A DNA stretch of 12,430 nt from Desulfovibrio sp. (GCF_019424165.1 NZ_JAHZAA010000050.1:1-12430), one strand, 5' to 3'. Counted from the first letter of the stretch, positions 1 through 6,976 are shown. A program made the numbers and translations. The notes: a model not told the origin generated them from the letters alone.

Positions 1-1152
1 ATCAACATTGATGACAGCACCGGGAACCAGCACCAGACAGCTTTCAACCACGTTTTCAAGCTGGCGGATATTGCCCGGCCATTCATAGCCCGTAAGATAG
101 TTGAGCGCCTCGGTGCTGAACGTTTTTGCGGGCATGGTATTGTCTGTGCAGACCTTCTCCACAAAATGGGCCACAAGCAGCGGGATGTCTTCCCTGCGTT
201 CGCGCAGGGGCGGCAGAGGAATCTGCACCACATTGAGCCGATAGTAGAGGTCATCGCGAAACGTACCCTTTTCCACCATGGCGGCAAGGTCTTTATTGGT
301 GGCGGCCACCACGCGGATGTCCACCTCAATTTCCTCTCCTCCGCCAACGCGCTCAAAGCGCCGTTCCTGAAGTACGCGCAACAGCTTGACCTGAAGATCC
401 GGCGTCAGTTCGGCAATTTCATCAAGAAAAAGCGTACCGCCATCGGCCTGTTCAAAACGCCCCCGCCGCATGGCGACTGCCCCGGTAAAAGATCCCTTTT
501 CATGCCCGAAAAGCTCGCTTTCAAGCACGCCGGGATTGAGCGCCATACAGTTAACGGAAACAAAAGGATTGTCTTTGCGCGGGCTTGTATAGTGGATGGC
601 GCGGGCAATCAGCTCTTTACCCGTACCCGATTCACCTGTGATCAGCACGGTTGACCGGCTGGGGGCGGCGCGTTCGACCATAATGAGCACATCACGTATG
701 GCGCGGCTGCGCCCCACAATCTTGTGGACGCCGTAGCGGTCTTCCATCACTTCCTGCAACAGGCGATACTGCCGGTGCGCGCGGGCAAGTTCCACCGCAT
801 TGTGAATGGAAAGCAGCAGTTCATCGTTGGAAAACGGCTTGGTAATATAGTCGAAAGCGCCATACTTCATAAGTTCCACAGCACTTTCAATGGAGCCGAA
901 TGCCGTCATGATAAGCACGGGAATATACGGCCAGCTTTTCTTGACCCGCTCCAGCACCTGACGCCCCGTTACCTTGGGCATCTTCATGTCCGTGACCACT
1001 ACGTCAACTTCGCTTTCATCCAGAAAGGCCAGCGCCGTTTCGGGGTCGCTGATGGCGGTAACGGTGTACCCTTCGTCTTCCAGCAGGGTCTGCAGAACAA
1101 GAAGGTAGTTTTTTTCGTCGTCGATAATCAGAATATGCGCTTTTTCACTCAT
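1..1152 (-). CDS. Sigma-54-dependent response regulator (NtrC family), C-terminus off window
   Basis: A two-component transcription activator that would drive RNA polymerase-sigma54 by ATP hydrolysis when phosphorylated. 384 residues are visible. The receiver domain (about 4-120) shows acidic D11/D12, phospho-acceptor D55, T83 and K105. The AAA+ domain begins near 145 with Walker A GESGTGKE (173-180), a GSFTGA loop (220-225) and Walker B LFLDE (241-245); the end carries the WPGNIRQLEN motif typical of the AAA+ C-terminal part. The sigma54-contacting loop is GSFTGA rather than the commoner GAFTGA, a variant also seen elsewhere in the family. The DNA-binding helix-turn-helix expected next is beyond the left edge. 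The ATG is preceded by AGGA and lies 4 nt after the stop of the histidine kinase, so the two are almost certainly a cognate, co-transcribed pair. Targets cannot be inferred here; no clear sigma54 promoter was seen in the window. Confidence 0.95.
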   Translation of the reverse strand, partial: MSEKAHILIIDDEKNYLLVLQTLLEDEGYTVTAISDPETALAFLDESEVDVVVTDMKMPKVTGRQVLERVKKSWPYIPVLIMTAFGSIESAVELMKYGAFDYITKPFSNDELLLSIHNAVELARAHRQYRLLQEVMEDRYGVHKIVGRSRAIRDVLIMVERAAPSRSTVLITGESGTGKELIARAIHYTSPRKDNPFVSVNCMALNPGVLESELFGHEKGSFTGAVAMRRGRFEQADGGTLFLDEIAELTPDLQVKLLRVLQERRFERVGGGEEIEVDIRVVAATNKDLAAMVEKGTFRDDLYYRLNVVQIPLPPLRERREDIPLLVAHFVEKVCTDNTMPAKTFSTEALNYLTGYEWPGNIRQLENVVESCLVLVPGAVINVD

Positions 1153-1156
1153 GAGA

Positions 1157-2751
1157 CTATTCCTGTACCCCGGCATGGGCTTCGGGCAGCAGCACACGTA
1201 CAAGAGCGCCGCCTTCCGGGCCGTTTTCCAGTTGGATCACGCCGCCGTGGCTTGTGATAATGGACTGCACAATGGGCAGGCCAAGGCCTGTCCCCCCGTC
1301 TTTGGTCGTAAAGAAGGGATCCAGCAGGTTGGCCAGAACGGAGGCGTCAAAACCGGGGCCGGAGTCGAGAAACTCCAGCCGCACATGCCCCTCGCCGTCA
1401 TGAACTCCACTGATGTGCAGCACGCCCGGGCCGTCCATTGCCTGTTGTCCGTTCACCAGAATATTGTAAAAAGCGCGGTACAGCAAATCCTTGTCGCCAT
1501 GAACGAAAAGGCCTTCTTCAGTATTACGCTCCAGCGCCACATTGCGCCGCCCCATATCGCCCTCCAGAAAAGCCAGCACCTGGTCCAGCACAAGGCTTAC
1601 ATCAACCAGGTCCTGCTTGGGCTGCCTGGGGCGGGCATAGTCAAGAAAGTCGTTTACGGTTTGTGAAAGGCGCACGGACTCGTCAAAAATGGCTCCCAGT
1701 ATACGTCTTGTTCCTGCATCGGCATCACTGCGACGTTGCAGCAGCTCGGCACTGGAACGGATGATGCCGAGAGGATTTCTGATTTCATGAGCAATACTGG
1801 CGATCACGCGGCCCATGCTCACAAAGCGTTCGTTGCTGTGAAGCTGCTTCTCGAGCTGGCGGTTTTTATTCATACGCTCGGCCAGCACACGCTCCGATCT
1901 GTGGATAAGCATGATCAAAAGACCAAAAAGCACCACCGAAGACATGAGGCACATGATCACGATAATGCCCTGAAACGTCACCACCTGCTCATAGTCGCCC
2001 GTAATGTCCTGCGTAAGCTCCAGTGCGCCCATGATGGGAGCTTCCTCACCGGGCTTGAGCGATTCCCCCCGCAAGGCGTACAACACGCGGAGAACAAAGG
2101 TTCCTTCTTCGGCAGCCTGAATGGAGCCTGCCATGCCGGGATTGTCGAAATTATTTCAGACTTGGGGGCCGCGCCGTGCAGCACCTCATCCAGATTGGCC
2201 GGAGAAAGCCCGGCACGGCCGATTTCTTCCTTACGGGTGGAGTACGCCACAATGCGTGAAAAATCATAAATGCGCAGACGCTCCACAGGCAGGCCGTGAA
2301 TGACGGACTGCACCACCTGATCCAGCCGGTCGTACTGGGCGGGTTGCCGCAGAGAAATGCGCCCGTAGCCGAAAAGCGTGGGCAAGGCAAAACGCCGGAA
2401 AATCTGGCTGTTGAGGTTTTCCACCAGCAGGCGGGCAAAGCCTTCTTGCCGGGTCAGCAGCGTTTCGCGGGCCGAATTGGAAATAAAGAACGAAAGCACC
2501 AGGCTGGTGAGCAGAATAATCACCAGAGAAAGCCAGGACAGGGGCCGGGCGTAACTCAGGGGCAGCCCCTCGCCGGCATCGCCCCGAGCGCTGGCCGGAG
2601 AGCCGGTCGGAGAGCTGGCCTGCCCGCAATCATGGCTGTTGCCCGGCGGTACGCCGCGGCCGCTTCCGGCCTGCGCCGCGCCCTCCTGCCCGTTAGCCGC
2701 GGCAGTGGCATCAGAAGGCGGAGCCTGTTTTTTCTTAAAGAACGTCCACAT
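1157..2751 (-). pseudogene. Membrane sensor histidine kinase, split by an apparent 1-nt frameshift
   Basis: Two overlapping reading frames (1978-2751 and 1157-2134) encode the front and back of one kinase. Frame 1 gives a Pro/Ala/Gly-rich cytoplasmic N-terminus (about 9-70), TM1 (72-91) and most of a periplasmic sensor region, sensible up to the residues STIPAW. Frame 2 resumes at MAGSIQ with the rest of the sensor, TM2 (about 257-283 of the joined protein), the HisKA box IAHEIRNPLG with H322, and a HATPase domain with N-box NILVN, DSGPG and GGTGLGL. Adding one base in the CCCGG run near 2142-2147 restores STIPGMAGS and one protein of about 531 residues. This could be a sequencing error or a true mutation; if true, the second half lacks TM1 and part of the sensor. 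The gene starts 3 nt after the pgi stop and ends 4 nt before the response regulator. The sensor domain has no fold I recognise. Confidence 0.88.
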
Positions 2752-2754
2752 GCC

Positions 2755-4095
2755 CTAAAACACCTGCTCCTGTAGCGGTACGGCCATAAAACTGTCCAGA
2801 TCAGCCTGTTCACGCTCATAGTCAGGAGCGCCCAGGCGGGCGTTGGCAAGACGTTTGCCCAGCTCCACGGCGGGCTGATCCAGAGGATTCACCTCCATGA
2901 GCCAGCCGGTGAACAGGGTGGCTGCCTCAAGCAGCATCATGAAAGCCCCGGCAGACCGAGGGCCGGTATCTTCCACATCCAGATGCACCAGCGGCACGCC
3001 GCTCATGCAGAGCGCCATGCGCGTACCCAGCGCTTCGGCCTCAAGCAGCGCGCCCAAAGGCTTGCCGCGCAGCCAGGCCCATTCTTCCGGCAGGTCCTGA
3101 CCAAAACTCCGGCCCGGCTGCTGGCCCCGGCCGGTAAGAAAAATGCAGCCCTTGTTGCGGCGGCCGTCCAGAAACATCTGGTTCACAGAATGCTGGTCCG
3201 TGACGCCCGTGGCCGACACAGGCAAAATGCCCTGCCCGTCCTTGCCCAAGCTTTCGGCCCATAGCTGCGCAAACCACGGCCCGAAGGCGGCCCACCGGGG
3301 AACGTAGCAGAAAAGGATCAGCTCGCTGTAGTCCTGCATTTCCAGCGCCCTGGCCCAGCACGCAAGGGCATAGGAAGGATGCTCGCCCACACGGCGCGGA
3401 TTTTCCACCAGCGGCTGCGCCACATGGGTCGCGCCGTCCAGCAGCGCCCGCCAGTCAATGCCCAGAAAGGCGGCGGGCAGCAGCCCCACCGCGGAAAGAA
3501 CGGAATAACGGCCCCCCAGATGGTCCGGCACTTCCAGCGAGGCCAGGCCGTGGCTCAAGGCCTCTTGCCGCAGATAGCCGGACACGGCGTCTGTAATCAC
3601 GGTCATATGCTCGCGCCAGCCTTCACCAAGGGCATCCTGAAGCCATTGCCGCACAAGAAAATACTGTGCCAGCGTTTCAATGGTTCCTCCGGATTTGCTG
3701 ATGCACACCACGGCTGTTTCCGCCGGATTCAGCGCGGCAAGCAGGGACTCAAACTCTTCGGCGCATACATTGTCGGCAATCCACAGGCTGGGTCCGGTGT
3801 GTCCCGGCCTGTCCTGACCCGGAGCAAAGGCTTTCTGCACGGCGCGCGCGCCAAGGGCCGACCCCCCGATACCCAGCACCAGCATGTGCCGGCAGGGGCG
3901 CGTACGCTCAAGCACTGGCGGCAGGCCGCTTTCAAGCGAGGCACGGTACGGCATGGACAGAAAAGGCAAAAGGCCCTGCGTGAGTTCGCGCTCCAGCCGT
4001 TGGCCCATTTCAGAAGCCCTGGCCTGAAGGGGAGCGGCGTCCGCCATATTCAACCTGTGACTGTAGGCTCTCGACCATTCAAGATAATGGGACAT
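2755..4095 (-). CDS. pgi: Glucose-6-phosphate isomerase
   Basis: Interconverts glucose 6-phosphate and fructose 6-phosphate in the cytoplasm, for glycolysis, gluconeogenesis and storage-glycogen turnover. The 446-residue protein has the sugar-isomerase (SIS) motifs in order: GIGGSALG (75-82), phosphate-binding SKSGGT (133-138), the first PGI signature DHLGGRYSVLSAVG (191-204), the catalytic glutamate in ESLGK (E281), QHS (H302), and the second PGI signature in VNPLDQPAVELGK with K414. Its length fits the short bacterial PGI class. The frame is open back to 4161, but I chose the ATG at 4095 because GGGAG sits at a normal distance and homology-like sequence starts there; the 22 extra residues look non-coding. 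The histidine kinase begins 3 nt after the stop, so pgi is probably co-transcribed with the two-component genes, an uncommon partnership. No catalytic residue appears to be missing. Confidence 0.96.
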   Translation of the reverse strand: MSHYLEWSRAYSHRLNMADAAPLQARASEMGQRLERELTQGLLPFLSMPYRASLESGLPPVLERTRPCRHMLVLGIGGSALGARAVQKAFAPGQDRPGHTGPSLWIADNVCAEEFESLLAALNPAETAVVCISKSGGTIETLAQYFLVRQWLQDALGEGWREHMTVITDAVSGYLRQEALSHGLASLEVPDHLGGRYSVLSAVGLLPAAFLGIDWRALLDGATHVAQPLVENPRRVGEHPSYALACWARALEMQDYSELILFCYVPRWAAFGPWFAQLWAESLGKDGQGILPVSATGVTDQHSVNQMFLDGRRNKGCIFLTGRGQQPGRSFGQDLPEEWAWLRGKPLGALLEAEALGTRMALCMSGVPLVHLDVEDTGPRSAGAFMMLLEAATLFTGWLMEVNPLDQPAVELGKRLANARLGAPDYEREQADLDSFMAVPLQEQVF

Positions 4096-4194
4096 AGGCT
4101 TCTCCCTTATGCCGCTGCCGCCCAAGGGCAAAGGCGCGGCTTTAAAACGCGCGGAAGACATACACCGCCCGCGGGCAGACGCAGCGCGCGTCCG

Positions 4195-4602
4195 TCACAA
4201 CAGGCTCAGAGGCTTGGGGGCAAAAAAGCGACGGCGTACGGCCTTGTAAGTCTGCGGGCGCACACCGAAGCGATAGCGCCACAGCACGCAGGCCTCGCGC
4301 GCGGCACAGGCCCGCACTTCTTTACAGTCGCCCGCACAGAGCATGCACTGCCGCCGGATGGCACGCAGGGCCTGACGGCCCGCTTCAGCCTCCGGTGCCG
4401 GGCATGTGCCGTCAGCCAGCAAGGCCAGGCGCCAGTCCCACAAAGGGCAATGCCTGTCAGCGCATGCGCGCACAGCCTTTCCGGAAGCCCCCTGACATTC
4501 AAGGCAAAACTGGCGGATAGCCGTAAGGGGGCCGGTTTTTCCGGCTCCCCGTACAGCGTGATCTATGGTGCGGGTGCTCAAGCGGTTTCGGCTCCACAGC
4601 AT
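4195..4602 (-). CDS. Small protein with two cysteine motifs, probably metal-binding; function unknown
   Basis: A basic protein of up to 135 residues with an internal duplication. Repeat 1 (about 28-60) reads AIR-x2-C33-x2-C36 ... VRAC47-x4-C52-x-L-W; repeat 2 (about 81-113) reads AIR-x2-C86-x2-C89 ... VRAC99-x5-C105-x-L-W-RYRFG. Four spaced cysteines per repeat suggest a zinc or iron-sulfur site in each copy; this is inference. Similar CLEC...VRxC...CPL-(F/Y)R motifs occur in uncharacterised bacterial and phage proteins. The ATG at 4602 has no clear ribosome binding site and overlaps the upstream SEC-C gene by 25 nt. A TTG at 4581, overlapping that gene's stop as TTGA with GGAG upstream, is a credible alternative start (128 residues) and would imply translational coupling. 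It ends 99 nt before pgi on the same strand. Confidence 0.75.
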   Translation of the reverse strand: MLWSRNRLSTRTIDHAVRGAGKTGPLTAIRQFCLECQGASGKAVRACADRHCPLWDWRLALLADGTCPAPEAEAGRQALRAIRRQCMLCAGDCKEVRACAAREACVLWRYRFGVRPQTYKAVRRRFFAPKPLSLL

Positions 4603-5090
4603 TTTTTGTACTTTTTACCGCTGCCGCAAGGACAGGCATCATTGCGCCCGACCTTGGGATTTTGCCTGCGATACGCCTCGGGCCTCAGAGCAACACCGTC
4701 CACATAAAAGATTTTTTCATCATGGCGGGCAAAAAAGCTGCGTTCGCCCAACTGGCGAGGGATGCCCTCCATTTCATAGTAGGCGTGAAACTCCACCACA
4801 TCAAACAGTTCACCGTTTTTTCCGGCCGGCACGTCATTTTCAGCCCGGTCCACATCCAGACGCAGCCACTGCACATCCTTGGCCTGTTCCGTAAGCTTTT
4901 CCACAGAAATGCCCTCCCGGTAGTCCGGGTGGGTACTGTCTACAAGCCACTGGTAACGGCCGAGCACGTAGGCCGAATAGCGCGAACGCATGAGAGTTTC
5001 GGCATCGCCGGGCCATGCCGCGCCGTCCATATAAGGACGACAGCACTGATCAAGAGAATGGCCGCTGCCGCAAGGGCATTGCTGTTGCAT
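4578..5090 (-). CDS. YchJ-like protein with SEC-C metal-binding motifs at both ends
   Basis: A 170-residue cytoplasmic protein of the YchJ/UPF0225 type. A SEC-C motif at the N-terminus, C5-x-C7-x8-C16-C17, and another at the C-terminus, C153-x-C155-x8-C164-C165, are the zinc-binding motifs known from SecA tails. Between them lies the family's conserved core, including TLMRSRYSAYVLG, the segment WLVDSTHP (48-55) and VVEFHAYY (98-105). Its biochemical role is not established in the family; a chaperone or protein-binding role is only suggested by SEC-C. The frame stays open upstream to 5339, but the ATG at 5090 is preceded by AAGGTGG at good spacing and starts exactly before the first SEC-C motif, so the longer form is rejected. 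It is the first gene of the leftward cluster and overlaps the next gene at its stop. Confidence 0.9.
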   Translation of the reverse strand: MQQQCPCGSGHSLDQCCRPYMDGAAWPGDAETLMRSRYSAYVLGRYQWLVDSTHPDYREGISVEKLTEQAKDVQWLRLDVDRAENDVPAGKNGELFDVVEFHAYYEMEGIPRQLGERSFFARHDEKIFYVDGVALRPEAYRRQNPKVGRNDACPCGSGKKYKKCCGAETA

Positions 5091-5170
5091 GAAATCCACC
5101 TTGTTTTTAAAGCCCTCAGGGGGCGTATAACCCATAAATATTAACGCATGCCTGTCCGGGCGGCAAGAGC

Positions 5171-5189
5171 GCACAAGGGCCTGTTGTGC
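5171..5189 (-). promoter_or_regulatory. Stem-loop in the leader upstream of the YchJ-like gene
   Basis: Arms GCACAA (5171-5176) and TTGTGC (5184-5189) are perfectly complementary around a 7-nt loop. It lies about 80 nt upstream of the YchJ-like start and would be in its 5' leader if transcription starts further upstream. No poly-U tract follows, so a terminator is unlikely. Role unknown. Confidence 0.3.
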
Positions 5190-5561
5190 CTTTGGCTTCA
5201 TAAATTCACAAAAGCCTGATGCCATTTGCGGCAGGCCGAACGCCCGCCGCAAACGCAGCCTTGCGGCCCGGATCAGCGCTTGCCGTGCGCACGCGCCGCC
5301 AAACCATTGCCACATACCCAGAATGCGGCCACACGGCACACCTGCGGTAAGCCCCTATACCGACAGCCGCGCAAACACACCAGAAACACAACCGGCTCCG
5401 TAATCAGCCTGTGTCCGCCTTATTCCCTGCCCCATCAGTTCGCGACGTCAACTCGTTGCATCAACCACTCCATTAACCGGCAATCGGCCAACCTCACCGA
5501 CCCGCACGGTCAGCCTGCTCCGCCCTGCGCTTTCAACCCTGCACGCATAAAGCACAGGCAA

Positions 5562-5579
5562 TTGTGATTCAAATCACTA
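5562..5579. promoter_or_regulatory. CRP/FNR-type (HcpR-like) operator candidate
   Basis: TTGTGA (5562-5567), six bases, then TCACTA (5574-5579): a dyad with one mismatch to the TTGTGA-N6-TCACAA pattern that I recall for HcpR, the CRP/FNR-family regulator of Desulfovibrio nitrosative-stress genes. The inner arms GTGATT/AATCAC are perfect. It sits at the edge of the AT-rich region, about 470 nt upstream of the YchJ-like start and 540 nt upstream of the 95-residue protein, so its target is uncertain. Confidence 0.5.
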
Positions 5580-5613
5580 TCAATACAACATGAAGTAATA
5601 TTTGATTTTTAAT

Positions 5614-5742
5614 AAAAAACCACACAAAACATCCCGCTTTTCCCCTACGGAAAAACAAGCTGTAATACCAGCGCAAAAAAAGGATTCAGCCTCAGCGCAC
5701 CTGCCCGGAAGAGAAAACATAGCAAAAAACCATACAAAACAT
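5614..5742. repeat. Pair of 19-bp direct repeats with one mismatch
   Basis: AAAAAACCACACAAAACAT at 5614-5632 and AAAAAACCATACAAAACAT at 5724-5742 differ at a single base and lie 110 bp apart, which is close to an integral number of helical turns. A shorter ATACAAAAC-like copy follows near 5773. They may be paired protein-binding sites or remains of a small duplication. Confidence 0.55.
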
Positions 5743-5746
5743 ATAC

Positions 5747-5759
5747 TGAATAATATTCA
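5747..5759. promoter_or_regulatory. Palindromic operator candidate TGAATA-A-TATTCA
   Basis: A perfect 6-1-6 inverted repeat just after the second direct repeat. It loosely recalls Fur/PerR-type AT-rich dyads, but the match is too partial to name a regulator, and in AT-rich DNA a 13-bp palindrome could be chance. Confidence 0.3.
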
Positions 5760-5952
5760 TTAAATACATAGATATACAAAACTTATAAATGCACTATGAA
5801 TATAATTGGGCATTCAAACATCAAAATGTAGCTGAAAACTATATTTTTCAACTGTTACATCAAAACAGATGCATTCTTACAAGAACAGCTTGTGACAGAA
5901 ATACTATATCTTATTGGTCAACATTTAAGGTTAACAAGCAATGATAGTTAGA

Positions 5953-5973
5953 TATTTTTTGTCACAAAAAATA
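5953..5973. promoter_or_regulatory. Perfect 21-bp palindrome, operator candidate
   Basis: Arms TATTTTTTGT (5953-5962) and ACAAAAAATA (5964-5973) are perfect inverted repeats around a single C. It lies 10 nt upstream of a TTGACG element and about 140 nt upstream of the 95-residue protein. The location suggests a regulator binding site for the rightward genes. A transcript hairpin is also possible but no terminator role is evident. Confidence 0.5.
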
Positions 5974-5982
5974 CAAACCTCA

Positions 5983-6011
5983 TTGACGCAGTTGTTTTAA
6001 TATAATAATCT
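5983..6011 (+). promoter_or_regulatory. Weak sigma70-like promoter candidate for the rightward genes
   Basis: TTGACG at 5983-5988 is a good -35 element. At 17-nt spacing the -10 would be TAATCT (6006-6011), a poor match; the better TATAAT at 6001-6006 is only 12 nt away. It lies directly after the 21-bp palindrome, about 100 nt upstream of the first rightward gene. Placement is better evidence than the match. Confidence 0.3.
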
Positions 6012-6114
6012 TTTTGTATGGATTAATTGAGTCAGAAATTACATAATTTAATTGCCCTTTACCAATGCCTCATGTACAGTGGGGCGTAACCGCGCGTGAC
6101 GCAAGGGGGTTGTC

Positions 6115-6402
6115 ATGTCGGCATTATCAGAACGTGAATACCTGGCTGAAGAAATTTGCGAACTGTATTCAAAGCTTGCCGGTGATGCGTATGCGGAAGA
6201 CCTTGCCCGTGCCAGAGATCTGGCGCAGGCAGAAGCACCCCATGACCACTGGCTGCAAACCAACAGGCTGGACTACGAATCTCGCCTGTTTCTTTATCTT
6301 AGCGCGGCCTACGCCATGCGGTGTATGAAAAATGAACCCTATAAGTGTGCTGTTTTTATGCGCAACGCGGCTGAAGCCCTCAACAGGCCAAAGCCTAGCT
6401 AA
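6115..6402 (+). CDS. Hypothetical 95-residue protein, function unknown
   Basis: I do not recognise this protein. It has a strong ribosome binding site (AAGGGGG, 7 nt before ATG) and ordinary codon usage, so it is probably real. It is predicted to be soluble and mostly helical: an acidic N-terminal half with residues such as EEICELYSKLAGDAYAEDLA, then an aromatic stretch LFLYLSAAYAMRCM and a basic C-terminus. There is no signal peptide, membrane segment or metal motif; only three cysteines are present and they are scattered. It is the first gene downstream of the AT-rich regulatory region and is followed by a stem-loop and then the triheme cytochrome gene 119 nt later on the same strand. It may be transcribed alone or as the leader gene of the redox operon. 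A regulatory or accessory role is conceivable but unsupported. Confidence 0.75.
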   Translation: MSALSEREYLAEEICELYSKLAGDAYAEDLARARDLAQAEAPHDHWLQTNRLDYESRLFLYLSAAYAMRCMKNEPYKCAVFMRNAAEALNRPKPS

Positions 6403-6415
6403 ACGCGGAACCAGG

Positions 6416-6446
6416 GGAAATCCCGAAGCGCGTGCTCGGGATTTCC
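6416..6446 (+). terminator. Strong stem-loop after the 95-residue gene; terminator or attenuator
   Basis: GGAAATCCCGA (6416-6426) pairs perfectly with TCGGGATTTCC (6436-6446) around a 9-nt loop. The following bases TTATATATT are only partly T-rich. It sits 14 nt after the stop codon and about 75 nt before the cytochrome gene, so it could end the first transcript, reduce read-through into the redox operon, or stabilise a processed mRNA end. Confidence 0.7.
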
Positions 6447-6521
6447 TTATATATTGTGCCCGGCGCTGGTTGTTTACCGGGGTAACATCACCAGGATTAT
6501 GTCAGGAAGCAAGGATCCACC

Positions 6522-6926
6522 ATGCGGGAAAAACACATCGGATTCAGAACCATTCTCACCAGCCTTTTGTTTTTGGCTCTCGGCATGGCACTGTCTTCAG
6601 GCGTGGCCTTCGGTGAGGAACGTATTCCCTTCACCTACCCGGCCTTCAGCGCCAAAAAGATGCCGCCGGTTTTCTTCACCCATGACCAGCATATCGCCTA
6701 TCTGGAAGACAAGGGGCAAGACTGCACCGCCTGCCACCAGATGACGGACGACGGGCTGTCAGAGACGTTTTTGAACGTAAGAAACGTCGCTCCCGGCAAG
6801 CAGATGGATTATCTGCATGCCACCTGTACCGAGTGTCATGTCAAGCTTGCCAAAGGCCCCCGCCTTGTAGACTGCCGGGTCTGCCACAGCGAGCGCATCG
6901 CATCTGAGTACGCCGCCAAAAAATAG
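6522..6926 (+). CDS. Periplasmic triheme cytochrome c (class III / c7-like)
   Basis: A 134-residue exported electron carrier. Residues 1-31 form a signal peptide (basic start, hydrophobic LTSLLFLALGMALSS, cleavage likely after VAFG). The mature part has three CXXCH heme-attachment motifs: CTACH (68-72), CTECH (102-106) and CRVCH (118-122). H54 and H57 in FFTHDQH, and H99 in YLHATC, match the distal ligands of c3/c7 cytochromes, so three bis-histidine hemes are expected. Classical cytochrome c3 and TmcA have four hemes; here the second c3 heme motif is absent, as in the c7 family. ATG is preceded by AAGGA at 6 nt. The gene is 50 nt upstream of the membrane cytochrome b gene, so it is probably the periplasmic subunit or redox partner of that complex. 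It could also be compared with the triheme DsrJ, but DsrJ belongs to a different gene set and has different heme ligation. Confidence 0.9.
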   Translation: MREKHIGFRTILTSLLFLALGMALSSGVAFGEERIPFTYPAFSAKKMPPVFFTHDQHIAYLEDKGQDCTACHQMTDDGLSETFLNVRNVAPGKQMDYLHATCTECHVKLAKGPRLVDCRVCHSERIASEYAAKK

Positions 6927-6976
6927 CCGGTGGCTCACTGCATTAAGGAAGAAAGAACGTTAGGAGGCAGAATCAG

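Larger units (their letters stand above)
5091..6114. other. 1-kb intergenic region, AT-rich on its right side, no credible gene
   Basis: Open frames in 5206-5567 translate to low-complexity sequence rich in Pro, His, Arg and Cys with no ribosome binding site or recognisable motif, and I see no gene. Roughly 5560-6060 is strongly AT-rich against GC-rich neighbours and has stops in all frames. It contains a CRP/FNR-type dyad (5562-5579), a 13-bp palindrome (5747-5759), a 21-bp palindrome (5953-5973), a 19-bp direct repeat (5614-5632 and 5724-5742) and a weak promoter candidate. It separates the leftward YchJ-pgi cluster from the rightward redox genes, so it probably carries promoters for both. 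Confidence 0.8.

Noticed and set aside
3379..4707. Plus-strand open frame of 442 residues opposite pgi and the cysteine-motif gene
   Set aside because: It is an antisense shadow of strongly supported minus-strand genes, a common effect in GC-rich DNA.
5091..5339. N-terminal extension of the YchJ-like gene by 83 residues
   Set aside because: The ATG at 5090 has a good ribosome binding site and begins at the conserved SEC-C motif; the extension is not protein-like.
5206..5567. Open frames of 61-113 residues on both strands in the GC-rich part of the intergenic region
   Set aside because: They have low-complexity Pro/His/Arg or Cys/Trp composition, no ribosome binding site and no recognisable motif.
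5747..5759. Fur-box identity for the TGAATA-A-TATTCA palindrome
   Set aside because: It matches only part of a Fur-type dyad and lies in AT-rich DNA, so I list it as an unnamed dyad only.
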